A stretch of 64,000 bases of DNA from Paenibacillus cellulositrophicus (GCF_009363095.1 NZ_CP045295.1:3219501-3283500), one strand, 5' to 3'. Counted from the stretch's first letter, positions 8,818 through 18,501 are shown. Translations and numbers: made by a program. Notes: a model not told the origin generated them from the sequence alone.

Positions 8818-10623
8818 TCAACTGACTTGCTGAGCAGGGCTTCGCTTCGTGAGAGGGATCGTCATGGTTACTTTCGTTCCTTCCCCCAAGCTGCTCTCCA
8901 TCTCGATCCCGTACTGGGCGCCATATGCGATTTTGATTTGTGAATTAATATTTCTCAGCGCAAAGCTGCTTTCCTCCGCAGGCTGTTCTCCGCCCAGAAT
9001 GTGCTGCAATTCAGCCAGCTTATCCGGCGCAATTCCGGCACCATCGTCCGTAACGACGAATTTCAGGCAGCTGCCTTCCCGGGTAAAGGCGATATCCAGC
9101 CTGCCCTTGCCTGATTTTCGCTCCAGTCCGTGATAAATTGCATTCTCTACGATCGGCTGAAAAATAAATTTGAGCACTCTATAATCCATCAGCGATTCAT
9201 CCGCTTGCACATAGAGCGTAAACTTGTCCTTATACCGGACTTTCTGGATCATGATATAGCTCTCGATCAAATGGACGACCTGGCTGACCGGCACTTCATC
9301 CCTTCCCTCGCTCAGACTGATCCGCAAATACTTCGACAGTCCGAAGATCATCGTGCTAATGTCGTCAACTTTATGTATGCGGGCAATCCAGTGGACGGAA
9401 TCGAGCGTATTGTACAGAAAATGAGCGTTAATTTGAGATCCCAGCATTTTCAGCTGAAGATCCCGTTCCAGCAGCTTCTGCACATACAGTTCGTTGATTA
9501 ATTCCTTGATATGGGCCACCATCTGGTTAAAATGGGTGAACAAATAGCCGAATTCGTCCTCTCGTTTATCGACAATCCGGATGTTGAAATCGCCGTCCCT
9601 GGCTCGGCGCATCGCATGCGTCATCTTCTGAAGCGGCCGGTGAACGGTAGAAGCGATAATGATCGCGAGCAGGATACCGATGCACGAAAAAACAATGCCC
9701 AGCGACAGCATATACCAGCGAATATCCATCGCTTCCTTCATCAAATCATGGCTGCGCAGCATGCCGACGAGCCTCCAATGGTTCGTCTCCAATTGACTGT
9801 AGACGACCAGCATCTCTTGCCCGTCTATAGAGTAGCTTAGCGTTCCTTGACGCTCTTCCTTAAACGGAATGTCCAGTTTGCTGGACAATAGAATTCCACC
9901 CTTATCCCCTTTGATCTGGCCGGTATCGTCCATCATGACGTTGATTCCCGACCCGTCATAATCGATTTCCGCCAAAATTTCCCGGACCTCCGCCGGATCG
10001 ACTTCGTACAGCACGACGCCGATAATTTCTCCGCGGCCTTTCATATTTTTCTGGGCACGGCCAAAGGTAAAAACAGGCTCGGAGCTCGGACCTTTTATTA
10101 ATGAGGGCATGATGCCGAAATAGACGAGCCTGCCGTCCGCCTGACGGATTTGTTGATACCAGGCCTCCGTGAAATATTCATTGGGGTAAGAATTGTAGAC
10201 CGGAAAGGATTCTTTGGGTGAATAGCGGTAGGAGTAGCCCCTCTCGCTGAGCAGATAGATATTATTCATATCATTCCTGGAGTTTACCAGGTTCGATAGA
10301 AAGGCGGTATTCGCGTTATTCGTCTGAATCCTTTCCTTCTCGTCCATAAAATCTCCCATGAGCTGCTTCTGAATATCCTTATTGCCGACGACAAGAAGGG
10401 AACGGTCCTCGTATCCCTCCAGAAGGATATCGACCCGCTTGCTCATCTGCTGAACGTTCTGAAGCGCCATGCCTCCGATTTTGTTCTCCATCATCTGAGC
10501 GGATTTATCATAGGATAGATATCCCATAACGGTAATAATGACGATCATGCTGGCTACATAGAATCCGAACACCTTCATTCCGACCGAATTGAACTTGATT
10601 CTATCGATGAACTGCAGTCTCAT
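8818..10623 (-). CDS. sensor histidine kinase, YesM type
   Basis: The 601-residue kinase has a first membrane helix at 17-36 and an extracellular dCache-like sensor domain at about 45-295. The second helix is at 303-325, followed by HAMP at 322-375. The His_kinase domain has the phospho-acceptor H401 in INAHFLYNTL, and the HATPase domain has the N box PIVENAIYHGLERK (490-503) and the G box DDGAGIAPD. This is the LytS/YesM class that controls sugar uptake. The ATG at 10623 lies 13 bases after the stop of the response regulator gene. It most likely reports an external sugar to the YesN-type partner, perhaps with the neighbouring anchored binding protein. Confidence 0.93.
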   Translation of the reverse strand: MRLQFIDRIKFNSVGMKVFGFYVASMIVIITVMGYLSYDKSAQMMENKIGGMALQNVQQMSKRVDILLEGYEDRSLLVVGNKDIQKQLMGDFMDEKERIQTNNANTAFLSNLVNSRNDMNNIYLLSERGYSYRYSPKESFPVYNSYPNEYFTEAWYQQIRQADGRLVYFGIMPSLIKGPSSEPVFTFGRAQKNMKGRGEIIGVVLYEVDPAEVREILAEIDYDGSGINVMMDDTGQIKGDKGGILLSSKLDIPFKEERQGTLSYSIDGQEMLVVYSQLETNHWRLVGMLRSHDLMKEAMDIRWYMLSLGIVFSCIGILLAIIIASTVHRPLQKMTHAMRRARDGDFNIRIVDKREDEFGYLFTHFNQMVAHIKELINELYVQKLLERDLQLKMLGSQINAHFLYNTLDSVHWIARIHKVDDISTMIFGLSKYLRISLSEGRDEVPVSQVVHLIESYIMIQKVRYKDKFTLYVQADESLMDYRVLKFIFQPIVENAIYHGLERKSGKGRLDIAFTREGSCLKFVVTDDGAGIAPDKLAELQHILGGEQPAEESSFALRNINSQIKIAYGAQYGIEMESSLGEGTKVTMTIPLTKRSPAQQVS

Positions 10624-10638
10624 GAGGTCCCTCTCTTC

Positions 10639-12348
10639 TTATGCCCCGTAATTACGGTATTGAGCGGGCGTCATGCCTTCCCATTCCTTAAAGGTTTTGA
10701 CGAAATGCCGAAAATCCCGATATCCGACCCGGTCTGCGACTTCATATACCTTTAGAGGGGTCTGTTCAAGCAATTCTTTCGCCTTCGTGATTCGGATTCG
10801 AATGAGATAGCGACTGAGCGTTTCGCCAACCTCTTCGTGAAACACTCTGCTGAAGTAAGAGGGATTCATGTAAATCTTTTCGGCTACGTTATGAAGGCTG
10901 ATGCCAAGGTGGTAGTTATCATGGATATAACGCAGCGCCGTTTCTATCGTTCGCTTATGCGCAATTGAGGGTGCATGAGTATCCTTTATGAGGAAGGTGT
11001 CCATGATCATGGCCTTCCAATCGCCAATGGAACACCTGTAGAGCTGAAGCTTGCGTTGATGCGTCATTGTGGAAGCCTTGGAATGATTCTTCGCCTGGAG
11101 CAGCTCCTGCCACTTGGACAAAAGGATGCTGATGTGCATATTCATTTCATACCGCACGGCAATGGCCGGCGTCTGCTTGATGAGCTCTTGAAGCATACCG
11201 GTTTGTACATCGAGCAGTTCGGACAATCTGCCCGCATCCCTCAGCTTCATGGCATGCAGAATCCGATTCGACAATGCCGAGTCAAGGGAGTCCGCTTTGT
11301 GATCCGTGAGCAGAACGTCCGCCGCCAATTGCCCCATGCATGCAGCCATGCGGTAGTCCAGCTGCTCAGCCGGGCGGGGCTTGGATCCATGACCTGCTGA
11401 ACCGCCGTCCATCGGGGCAGTGTGGACCTGCCCGGGTCCGTGAACCAAATAGTTCATACTTATGGTAAGCGCTTCCCTAAAAGAGGATGCAAGCTGCGTC
11501 CGCTCTCTTAAGCCGCTGATCCCTATGCTGATTCGAACGCCTAACACTTGAAGCGCATCTTCAATAACGCCATCCATATAGCGGTACAAGTCCTCGACGC
11601 CGAAAGAGGTATCGGGCTCACTTAGCGAAGCAATCAGCGCAATGTCCGCAAAATCATTCCCTTGTAAAGGACAAGCCAAGCACCGGATCCCCTTTTGAGA
11701 CAGGATTTCTTCCACCAAATTCCCGAGCGCGTACCTCATGAGCGAGCATCCGCTTTCGTCCATCTCCCGGTCTCCCCACTCGTGGACGACCATCGCCATA
11801 ACGATCAGCCGTTTCGGATCGAGGTTGATATGAAGGGCTTCCCATGTGGATTGCATCTCTCGCTCTGTCAAAGATCGGGTTAAACACATCTCCAGGTGCT
11901 TCTGTCTGGCGAGCGGCAAGCTTTCCCGGATGCGGCCCGACAATTCTTGCAGGCGAGAGTTCAGCTCCTGCTTCTGTTTAATTTCATTGATGCAGCGTTC
12001 AATAATTTCAAGCAAAATCGGTTCTTCGACCGGTTTGAGAATATAGTCAAACGCTCCTAGCTTGACCGCCTTCTGTGCATACGCAAAGTCGCTGAAGCCG
12101 CTAATAAAAATAACCTTTGTATCGATTCCGCGCTTTTTGATTTCTTCCATTAAATCCATACCGTCCATCGTGGGCATCTTGATATCCGAAATGATAATTT
12201 CCGGAACATGGGCTTCGATTAATTCCAACGCCTTGCAACCATCCTCGGCGTCACCGATAAATTGGATTCCGTGTGAGCTCCAATCAATGGTCCTTTTCAA
12301 GCCTTCCCGAATCCAGTGCTCGTCATCGACTACCATGAGTTTTATCAC
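10639..12348 (-). CDS. response regulator with AraC-type DNA-binding domain, YesN type
   Basis: The receiver domain covers residues 1-120, with the phospho-acceptor D55 in IIISDIKMPTMDG and acidic pocket residues D8-D9. A long middle region of about 330 residues has no recognised domain. Two AraC helix-turn-helix motifs lie at about 465-565 (IHDNYHLGISLHNVAEKIYMNPSYFSR). The start is GTG at 12348, behind AAGGAGG. It is the first gene of the unit with the YesM kinase and the anchored binding protein. It probably activates the transporter unit starting at 7065 and perhaps its own; the target sites were not identified. Confidence 0.92.
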   Translation of the reverse strand: MIKLMVVDDEHWIREGLKRTIDWSSHGIQFIGDAEDGCKALELIEAHVPEIIISDIKMPTMDGMDLMEEIKKRGIDTKVIFISGFSDFAYAQKAVKLGAFDYILKPVEEPILLEIIERCINEIKQKQELNSRLQELSGRIRESLPLARQKHLEMCLTRSLTEREMQSTWEALHINLDPKRLIVMAMVVHEWGDREMDESGCSLMRYALGNLVEEILSQKGIRCLACPLQGNDFADIALIASLSEPDTSFGVEDLYRYMDGVIEDALQVLGVRISIGISGLRERTQLASSFREALTISMNYLVHGPGQVHTAPMDGGSAGHGSKPRPAEQLDYRMAACMGQLAADVLLTDHKADSLDSALSNRILHAMKLRDAGRLSELLDVQTGMLQELIKQTPAIAVRYEMNMHISILLSKWQELLQAKNHSKASTMTHQRKLQLYRCSIGDWKAMIMDTFLIKDTHAPSIAHKRTIETALRYIHDNYHLGISLHNVAEKIYMNPSYFSRVFHEEVGETLSRYLIRIRITKAKELLEQTPLKVYEVADRVGYRDFRHFVKTFKEWEGMTPAQYRNYGA

Positions 12349-12521
12349 TGTGTATGCCCTCCTTTTCGATCAGCCCAACACAAACCAGGCTGTGTTACAC
12401 CAATATTACAGAAGCAGCAAAAGTAATATAATGTTTTTATCTTTGGATTAAGTGTAATATTTTTACTTCGCTCTGTCTCCTCACATATGCAACAAGCTCT
12501 TGGCCGCCGCCAAGGCGAAGA

Positions 12522-12551
12522 AACAAAAATTCCCCCTACGGAAGTAGGAGG
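12522..12551 (-). terminator. intrinsic terminator downstream of the GH125 gene
   Basis: On the minus strand CCTCCTAC pairs with GTAGGGGG around TTCC and is followed by AATTTTTGTTT. A second small hairpin, CTTGGC-CGCC-GCCAAG (12499-12514), lies just beyond. The remainder of the 12349-12622 gap holds the AT-rich promoter region of the yesN-type gene and no open gene that I can support. Confidence 0.75.
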
Positions 12552-12622
12552 AAAGTAATATCGAGGTGCAGGAAAGCCTTCGTCCAACTCCGCACTTTAT
12601 TAGATATCTGGGATTATCTCTC

Positions 12623-13915
12623 TTAGCGCATCACGCGGATGCCGCAGTAATCCATCAGCAGTTCGCAGAACATCATGTTTGCCCACGAGAACCAAGGTCT
12701 CGTATACTCCGCCGGATCGTCGGCTTTAAAGCTTTCGTGCATCAGCCCGGTTCCCGCATCCGTTCGGCTCATCACCTGGAGCAGGCGCAGCTTCTCCTCG
12801 GGGCTGTCCGCAGTCAGCCCTTGCATCGCCAGGGCGATATGCCAAATGTAGCCCTGCGGTGTATGCGGGCTGCCGATCCCCTCGGCCGCAGTTCCTTCAA
12901 AATAATAGGGATTGTTCCGGCTCAAAATAAACCGCCGTGTATTCTGGTACACCTCATCTGACGCATCCCGGTAACCGAGATACGGAATCGACAGCAGGCT
13001 CGGCACGTTGGCGTCGTCCATCAGATTGTGATGGCCATATCCATCGGTTTCGTAGGCGTAGATCGGGCCGAATTCCGGATGCTGTACGATGCCGTGCTCC
13101 CGGATGCCCTGCTCGATCTCCTGGGCAAGCTTGGCGGCCCTGCCCTGCAGTTCTTCATCCTGCAGCACCTCTCCGGCGATTTCCTGCAAATAGCCGAGCA
13201 CCACGACGGCGAACATATTGGAAGGAACCAGATAGCCGTATTCGCACGCATCGTCGCTCGGCCGGAATCCGGACCAGGTCATGCCCGTATAGGCCGTCTC
13301 TGCGCCTTGGCCATCCCGCACCAGCGTATCGCTCGGCACGCAGTCCTTCCGCTGGAAACGGTAAGGCGACAGCTCTTCATGGCGCTGCTCCACCGTCCAC
13401 AAATCCAATATGGCCTCCGCAGCTTGACGGAAGCTGCCTTGGAATTGCGAGGTTCTGCCCGTGTTCTTCCAGAGCAGATAGCTGAGCTGAAGCGGATAGC
13501 AGAGCGAATCGATTTCGTATTTGCGTTCCCATATCCAGGGGGTCATCTCTGTCTCGTCCGCCTGGTGGCCGCGCCCGTTGGCTTCCTCATTGAAGGCGTT
13601 TGCATAAGGGTCCAGCAAAATCGAATCCAGCTGCCGCCGCACCAAGCCTTCGATCATGTCCGCAGCTTCCGGATCCTCCTTCGCCAGCACCAGAAACGGC
13701 CGCACCTGCGCGGCCGAGTCGCGCAGCCACATCGCCGGAATATCGCCGGTGATGACGAAAGTCGTTCCGTCCTCCATCCGTTTCAGCGTCGTCCCCCAAG
13801 TATTCCGTATCGCATTTTGGAAAATGTCCAGCAAACGTGTCTCTCCGGCCAGCTGTTCGGACATTCTCCCGGCCAACCGTTCCAAAGTAACAGGCTCCGT
13901 ACCCAGTGATTTCAT
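12623..13915 (-). CDS. exo-alpha-1,6-mannosidase, glycoside hydrolase family 125
   Basis: The 430-residue enzyme has no signal peptide, so it should act on imported oligosaccharides. Family motifs are TGDIPAMWLRDSAAQ (56-70), WSGFRPSDDACEYGYLVPSNM (214-234), which carries the likely general acid in SDD, and LMHESF with the likely base E394. These match the catalytic Asp and Glu known for Clostridium GH125. The ATG at 13915 follows AAGGAGGAGAGCGC. It has its own promoter and terminator and is preceded by a GntR/LacI hybrid regulator. The enzyme removes terminal alpha-1,6-linked mannose, which hints that the neighbouring importer handles mannose-containing glycans (inference). Confidence 0.92.
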   Translation of the reverse strand: MKSLGTEPVTLERLAGRMSEQLAGETRLLDIFQNAIRNTWGTTLKRMEDGTTFVITGDIPAMWLRDSAAQVRPFLVLAKEDPEAADMIEGLVRRQLDSILLDPYANAFNEEANGRGHQADETEMTPWIWERKYEIDSLCYPLQLSYLLWKNTGRTSQFQGSFRQAAEAILDLWTVEQRHEELSPYRFQRKDCVPSDTLVRDGQGAETAYTGMTWSGFRPSDDACEYGYLVPSNMFAVVVLGYLQEIAGEVLQDEELQGRAAKLAQEIEQGIREHGIVQHPEFGPIYAYETDGYGHHNLMDDANVPSLLSIPYLGYRDASDEVYQNTRRFILSRNNPYYFEGTAAEGIGSPHTPQGYIWHIALAMQGLTADSPEEKLRLLQVMSRTDAGTGLMHESFKADDPAEYTRPWFSWANMMFCELLMDYCGIRVMR

Positions 13916-13997
13916 GCGCTCTCCTCCTTGGTTATGGCATCATAAGCATCGAAAGTTAATGAATATATCAGCTATGCTACCGTATGAATACACAAAA

Positions 13998-14027
13998 ATT
14001 ATATTTGTTGGTAAGTTAACATGTCAA
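13998..14027 (-). promoter_or_regulatory. sigma-A-type promoter of the GH125 gene
   Basis: On the minus strand TTGACA (14022-14027) and TATAAT (13998-14003) are separated by 18 bases. The spacer contains GTTAAC and a TGTT ... AACA dyad that could be an operator for the adjacent GntR/LacI-type regulator. The operator assignment is a guess. Confidence 0.75.
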
Positions 14028-14074
14028 TATACTTTTTATAACATTTTATCGTTAAATATTATATTATTTAAAAG

Positions 14075-14107
14075 AAAAACGGCATTCCCGCTGAGGCCTG
14101 CCGCTTT
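14075..14107 (-). terminator. intrinsic terminator of the GntR/LacI-type regulator gene
   Basis: On the minus strand AAAGCGGCA pairs with TGCCGTTTT (one G-U pair) and is followed by a T-rich tract. It lies 11 bases after the regulator stop codon. Confidence 0.8.
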
Positions 14108-14117
14108 GGTTCCAGCT

Positions 14118-15299
14118 CTATTCGTGTTTCATGGCAAGCCCGCCGTTCCGGACAAGTCCCGCCGACAAGCCTTCGACGAGCTCGGCATCCAGCAGGATTT
14201 TACCGGGAACGCTCTCGCCGTTTCGCAATTTAAGCACGTTTTCAAAGGCGAGCCTCCCCATCTCATTCTGCTTCTGCCGCATATGGGTGAACAAGGATCC
14301 GGCAGCGTCATCCGGACTGTCAAAGCATACAATCGACAGGTCTTCAGGCACACGGATCCCCGACTCCAGCGCCGCCTCATAAGCAAGTCTGGCGATGTTG
14401 TATTCCATAGCGAACAGAGCGGTAATCTCCGGATGGGCCGCGAGATGGCGCTTGATATGTTCCTTCTCCTTCTTCTTGTTCTCCGGTACAAAGGCAGCCG
14501 GCAGCGTCGCCGTAATGTTCTCCATCCACAGGCTCCGGTCGGCGGCAATGCCGCTTTCCGCATGGGCCTGGATAAACCCTTCGATCCGCTCCTCGATGGC
14601 GGTCGTATCCCGGGGCGGGGTGGTCATAAGGCCGATATGGGTATGCCCAAGTCCGAACAGGTAATGGATCAGCTGCTTGGACGCCGATACGTTGTCCGTG
14701 CTGATGGAGCTGGCGGAGACGCCTTTCAGATGCCGGTCCAGCAGCACAAACGGATACTCGCTGATGACCAGCTTCAAAATTTCGGCATTGAAATATTCAC
14801 CCTGCGCCGGGAAAATAATGAGCCCGTCCACCCCGATCTCCAGAAGGCCCTGAATCGCTTCCTGCTCTCTGGCGGTCTCTCCCAGCGACCTGCGGAGAAT
14901 CAAATAGCTGTCATGCTCGCGGGATGCTTCCTCCATGCCGAAGACAAGGTCCGTTCCATAGCTGTCCCCAAAGTCGGTCATGACCAGTCCGATCAGCAGC
15001 TTGCCGCTCTCCCGGCGCCGCTTGGACGCTGCCCCCGCACGGGACGGCGGTGCTCCTCCTCCGCTCTCATAATCCTCGGCCACAAAGGAGCCCCTCCCCG
15101 GCTGGCGGACAATGTATCCCTCCTGCGTGAGCATCTCCAGCGCCTTCTTGCTGGTGATCCGGCTGACGCTGTAGGCTTCGCCCAGCTCCTTTTCCGATGG
15201 GATCCGCTCCCCCGGCATATATTTTCCGGCTACGATCTGATCGCGCAGTTCTTCAAAGATTTGTTCGTACATCGGCTTCGACGACGATTCATGCGACAC
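14118..15299 (-). CDS. transcriptional repressor with GntR DNA-binding and LacI-type sugar-binding domains
   Basis: The start is GTG at 15299, seven bases after GAGGAGG. Residues 8-75 are a GntR winged helix (YEQIFEELRDQIVAGKYMPGERIPSEKELGEAY). After a flexible Ser/Arg-rich linker, residues 98-390 form a periplasmic-binding-protein-like effector domain with LacI features (DGLIIFPAQGEYFN, LLDRHLKG, ISTDN). This is the architecture of Bacillus AraR, which binds a sugar as inducer. The nearest target is the GH125 gene just downstream, so a mannose-derived inducer is plausible. Residues alone do not identify the sugar. Confidence 0.9.
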   Translation of the reverse strand: MSHESSSKPMYEQIFEELRDQIVAGKYMPGERIPSEKELGEAYSVSRITSKKALEMLTQEGYIVRQPGRGSFVAEDYESGGGAPPSRAGAASKRRRESGKLLIGLVMTDFGDSYGTDLVFGMEEASREHDSYLILRRSLGETAREQEAIQGLLEIGVDGLIIFPAQGEYFNAEILKLVISEYPFVLLDRHLKGVSASSISTDNVSASKQLIHYLFGLGHTHIGLMTTPPRDTTAIEERIEGFIQAHAESGIAADRSLWMENITATLPAAFVPENKKKEKEHIKRHLAAHPEITALFAMEYNIARLAYEAALESGIRVPEDLSIVCFDSPDDAAGSLFTHMRQKQNEMGRLAFENVLKLRNGESVPGKILLDAELVEGLSAGLVRNGGLAMKHE

Positions 15300-15517
15300 G
15301 TTGCAACCTCCTCTGTCTCTGGGTCCACAAGTTCAGCTCCGCTGAACCATTCTACAATCTCTAAATAATATATCATGTTATATTCGCTTTGTGAATAGCC
15401 GCCGGACTGGAAGCCCCGTTGAACGGCATCTTCACCCTGCACCAGCACAAAAAAAGAGCGCCCCCAGCGGGGACGCCCTTATGTTGCTTTACCCTTATTT
15501 TCAGCAGTCCAAACCTT

Positions 15518-16261
15518 CTATACTTCCTTCATCCGGAAGTAGATCCACCCGATCAGGAAAAAGACTACAAAGCTGCCGACGACTGTAATCATCAGACTTT
15601 CAAACGGCAGGTTCAGCGCCCCGAATCCGCCTCCCTCCATCGTGCCTGCCGGCAGGGTTGCCAGAAACGGCTGCGCCCAGGGATAGTAAGGACCATAGGT
15701 GGCCGAGTTCACCACCAGCATATTCGGGATGGTGAACATCACGTTCAGCGCCAGCGGAGCCGCGAAGCTGCTCCACATAAGCGAGGCGGCCAGCTGCAGC
15801 GCCGCGAGCGGCAGGCAGGCGACCCAGCCGCCCAGCAGGCTGCGGCCGATCTCCGTCCACGGAATCGGACCGGGCAGGCCCTTCACGGCGCCGACCAGCA
15901 GCAGTGCACCGAGAAAAAGCACCTGCATGATCAGCAGCAGAGCGATAATGACCGTATACTTTGCCAGGAACACTCCGGACCGGGTCACCGGCAGCACCAG
16001 CAGCTGCTTCCACCCGCCCCCCTGATGCTCGTAGCGGCAGATGAAGGCGGCGAAGATTCCCGACATGATCGGCATGAACAGCAGCGCATGCAGCATGCTC
16101 AAGGCGCCGAGCAGCACCAGCCATGGCTGCTGCCGGCTGTCGACGTCCGACAGCAGCCCGACCAGGACGGAGACGAGCGGACTGACCAGGATAAGCAGCA
16201 CGATCAGAGAGCGGGACATCTTCAGCCGTTCGGCGGATAACACCCGAAAGTAACTCAGCAT
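15518..16261 (-). CDS. ABC-2 type permease, lantibiotic-immunity (EpiG/MutG) type
   Basis: The ATG at 16261 lies two bases after the stop of the preceding permease, giving 247 residues; the longer open frame upstream overlaps that gene and is not used. The protein starts MLSYFRVLSAERLKMSR and has six predicted membrane helices. The upstream permease shows the same N-terminal pattern (ALSADFLKMRRK) and the same GWKQLL/SWKQLL-ALPISRSG-type loop, so the two are paralogues. Together with the ATPase they match LanFEG exporters, which remove lantibiotics from the membrane. The substrate here is unknown. Confidence 0.87.
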   Translation of the reverse strand: MLSYFRVLSAERLKMSRSLIVLLILVSPLVSVLVGLLSDVDSRQQPWLVLLGALSMLHALLFMPIMSGIFAAFICRYEHQGGGWKQLLVLPVTRSGVFLAKYTVIIALLLIMQVLFLGALLLVGAVKGLPGPIPWTEIGRSLLGGWVACLPLAALQLAASLMWSSFAAPLALNVMFTIPNMLVVNSATYGPYYPWAQPFLATLPAGTMEGGGFGALNLPFESLMITVVGSFVVFFLIGWIYFRMKEV

Positions 16262-16263
16262 CT

Positions 16264-16986
16264 CTAGTCCACATCCTTTCCGCGGAATTGCCCCATGCCA
16301 GCCAAATAAATGATAAATGCCAAAATGATGCCTCCACCTACCGGCAGGGCCGGAGACGCCTTTCCATAGAACGACAGCAGGGGCCAGGCCAGCGGGAACC
16401 ATTCCGGGTAATTCCCCGCGAACAGCGAAGCGATGGCGGCGGTAATGCCGAGCGTGATCGGCAGCGCCTGATTTTTAAACGTCAGGGACAGCCACAGCTC
16501 CAGGGCAAACAGCGGCAGCGACGCCAGGAAAGGCACAAAGCTGAGCTTCAGAATCGTCAAATACGGAATATGGTCCGGACTGAATTTGAGGGCCAGTCCC
16601 AGGACGACGGTTCCGCAGGACAAAATCAGGCAGGATGCCGCCAGGGCAATGATCCCCAGCAGATATTTGGCCGTAAACACCGAGCCCCGCGAAATCGGTA
16701 ATGCCAGCAGCTGCTTCCAGGAGTTGCTGCCATGCTCGACGTTGGCAATTTGCGAAGCGATCAGCGTCGTGCCCAGGAACAGGGCGATCGGCACGAACGA
16801 GAAGATCTCCCCGATCAATCCGGCCCACGGATCATCTTGATAGCGCTGCAGCAGGTAGTCGTACCGGAGGCCGAAATTCAGCCCCTGCATCGCCAGCAGT
16901 CCAACCGAGCCCAGAATAACGAGGAGCCAGATCCCTTTGCGGCGCATTTTCAGAAAATCGGCCGACAGCGCGCGCGCCACCATCAT
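16264..16986 (-). CDS. ABC-2 type permease, lantibiotic-immunity (EpiE/MutE) type
   Basis: The 240-residue protein has six predicted membrane helices. Its ATG at 16986 overlaps the ATPase stop codon by four bases (ATGA), a sign of coupled translation. The cytosolic loop NSWKQLLALPISRGSVFTAKY is typical of this exporter class and recurs in the next gene. The two permeases probably form a heterodimer driven by the ATPase encoded at 16983-17897. The likely role is protection of the membrane against peptide antibiotics. Confidence 0.87.
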   Translation of the reverse strand: MMVARALSADFLKMRRKGIWLLVILGSVGLLAMQGLNFGLRYDYLLQRYQDDPWAGLIGEIFSFVPIALFLGTTLIASQIANVEHGSNSWKQLLALPISRGSVFTAKYLLGIIALAASCLILSCGTVVLGLALKFSPDHIPYLTILKLSFVPFLASLPLFALELWLSLTFKNQALPITLGITAAIASLFAGNYPEWFPLAWPLLSFYGKASPALPVGGGIILAFIIYLAGMGQFRGKDVD

Positions 16987-17897
16987 GAGAATCCCCCCTG
17001 CTCGATCACCTGCATGAAGATATCCTCCAGCGACCGGCGCTTCTCTTCCACCCGGTAAATCGCATGGTTGTTGTCTACGAGGCGCTTGACGAGCAGCGCC
17101 ACTTCCGGATCGCTCAGCTGGTCCAGCTTGATCGCCCCGTCTTCCATCCGGCCGGTATAGCCTTGGCCGATCAGGTGAACCAGCGCCTCCTGCGGCTCCG
17201 ATACGACCAGGCGGAATCCGCCTGAGGCTTGCTGCTTCAGGTTGCCGATCGTATCCTGGAACACCATTTCCCCTTCGCGGATAATACCGACGGTCCCGGC
17301 CATTTGCTCGACCTCGGAAAGAAGGTGGCTCGAGACGAGCACGGTAATCCCGTGCTGCTTCGGCATGCTGCGGATCAGCTCGCGTATTTCGTGGATCCCG
17401 GCCGGATCCAGCCCGTTGGTCGGCTCGTCCAGAATCAGCAGCTCCGGACTTCCAAGCAGAGCGGCGGCAATGCCCAGCCGCTGCTTCATCCCGAGCGAAT
17501 ACCCTTTGACGGGGCGCTTCGCGTCCTTCGTGAGGGACACGATGTCCAGCACTTCGTGGATGCGCGCCTTCGGCACATCGAGGATGCGGCGGATCGCCTC
17601 CAGATTTTGCACGGCCGTCAGATGGCCGTAGTTCGAAGGATATTCGACCAGCGAACCGACCTTGCGCAGAATGTTCATTTTATCCTTCCTCAAATCCTTG
17701 CCGAAAATCTGGATCGAGCCCACGGTCGGGCGAATCAGGCCGAGCAGCATCCGGATCGTCGTCGTCTTCCCGGCCCCGTTCGGTCCGAGAAAGCCGTAAA
17801 TTTCCCCCTTGGCGATTTCCAAATCCAAATTGCGTACGGCATAGCGGCCGCGGTATTTTTTGTTCAAATTTCTCGTCTGTATCACGAGTTCACTCAC
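16983..17897 (-). CDS. ABC transporter ATP-binding protein, lantibiotic/bacitracin exporter type
   Basis: I place the start at GTG 17897, six bases after GAGGTG; the ATG at 17918 has no ribosome binding site. The 304 residues include Walker A GPNGAGKTTT, Q-loop region, signature YSLGMKQRLGIA, Walker B LLILDEPTNGLDP and the switch His in LVSSHLLSEVEQM. This matches the BcrA/LanF class of exporter ATPases. It is the first gene of a three-gene unit with two permeases. The OmpR-type two-component pair at 18609-20710 lies upstream on the same strand and is a natural candidate regulator, but a GNAT gene and a terminator separate them. Confidence 0.9.
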   Translation of the reverse strand: MSELVIQTRNLNKKYRGRYAVRNLDLEIAKGEIYGFLGPNGAGKTTTIRMLLGLIRPTVGSIQIFGKDLRKDKMNILRKVGSLVEYPSNYGHLTAVQNLEAIRRILDVPKARIHEVLDIVSLTKDAKRPVKGYSLGMKQRLGIAAALLGSPELLILDEPTNGLDPAGIHEIRELIRSMPKQHGITVLVSSHLLSEVEQMAGTVGIIREGEMVFQDTIGNLKQQASGGFRLVVSEPQEALVHLIGQGYTGRMEDGAIKLDQLSDPEVALLVKRLVDNNHAIYRVEEKRRSLEDIFMQVIEQGGFS

Positions 17898-18051
17898 GAT
17901 CATCACCTCGATACCCATCTTACCGGGCCAAGGTTAAAAGACAGGCTGCTCCAAGTTTAAATTTCGTTTAAAACTCCATTGCCAAAATCCGCGCCAGCCT
18001 CTACCATAAATGAGAGAAACTTGTCATCTCTTGACGATTGGAGGCGTAACA

Positions 18052-18501
18052 TTGACGGATTGCACGGTTAGGCAGATTGAAGCAGCGGATTACCGCGATA
18101 TTTACGTATTGAACCAGGATTTCAACCCGGATCTGCGGTTGTTTACCGAAGACCGGGTGAAGAAGAGGATTGAAGCCATCACGGCTCAGACGAAGGATGT
18201 CATTTTTGTATGCGAGCACAATGAAGAAGTCGTCGGATACATTCACGGCAGTCCTTATGAGCTGCTCTTTTCCGACTCGCTGATCAACGTTCTGGGGTTT
18301 GTCGTAAAAAAATCGCACCGGAATCAAGGGGTCGGCAGTATGCTGATCAGCCATCTGGAGCAGTGGGGGAGAAGCCACGGGTTTTCCGGAGTCAAGCTGC
18401 TGTCGCATCCGAGCCGCGTCCAGGCCCACCGATTCTACGAACGCCGTGGATACGTGTTCACCAAGGATCAGAAAAACTTCATCAAATCCTTTAACAGCTG
18501 A
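18052..18501 (+). CDS. GNAT family N-acetyltransferase
   Basis: The frame is open from an ATG at 18010, but TTG at 18052 lies seven bases after GGAGG and is the better start, giving 149 residues. The acetyl-CoA motif A is visible as VLGFVVKKSHRNQGVGSMLISHLEQWG, with the RNQGVG pyrophosphate loop. Motif B follows as SRVQAHRFYERRGY. The acceptor is not predictable. It is transcribed against the flanking exporter and two-component genes and looks like an independent insertion between them. Confidence 0.88.
   Translation: MTDCTVRQIEAADYRDIYVLNQDFNPDLRLFTEDRVKKRIEAITAQTKDVIFVCEHNEEVVGYIHGSPYELLFSDSLINVLGFVVKKSHRNQGVGSMLISHLEQWGRSHGFSGVKLLSHPSRVQAHRFYERRGYVFTKDQKNFIKSFNS

Noticed and set aside
13656..15368. 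570-codon plus-strand frame across the GH125-regulator region
   Set aside because: It runs antisense through two recognised genes and their promoter and terminator, with no protein motif.
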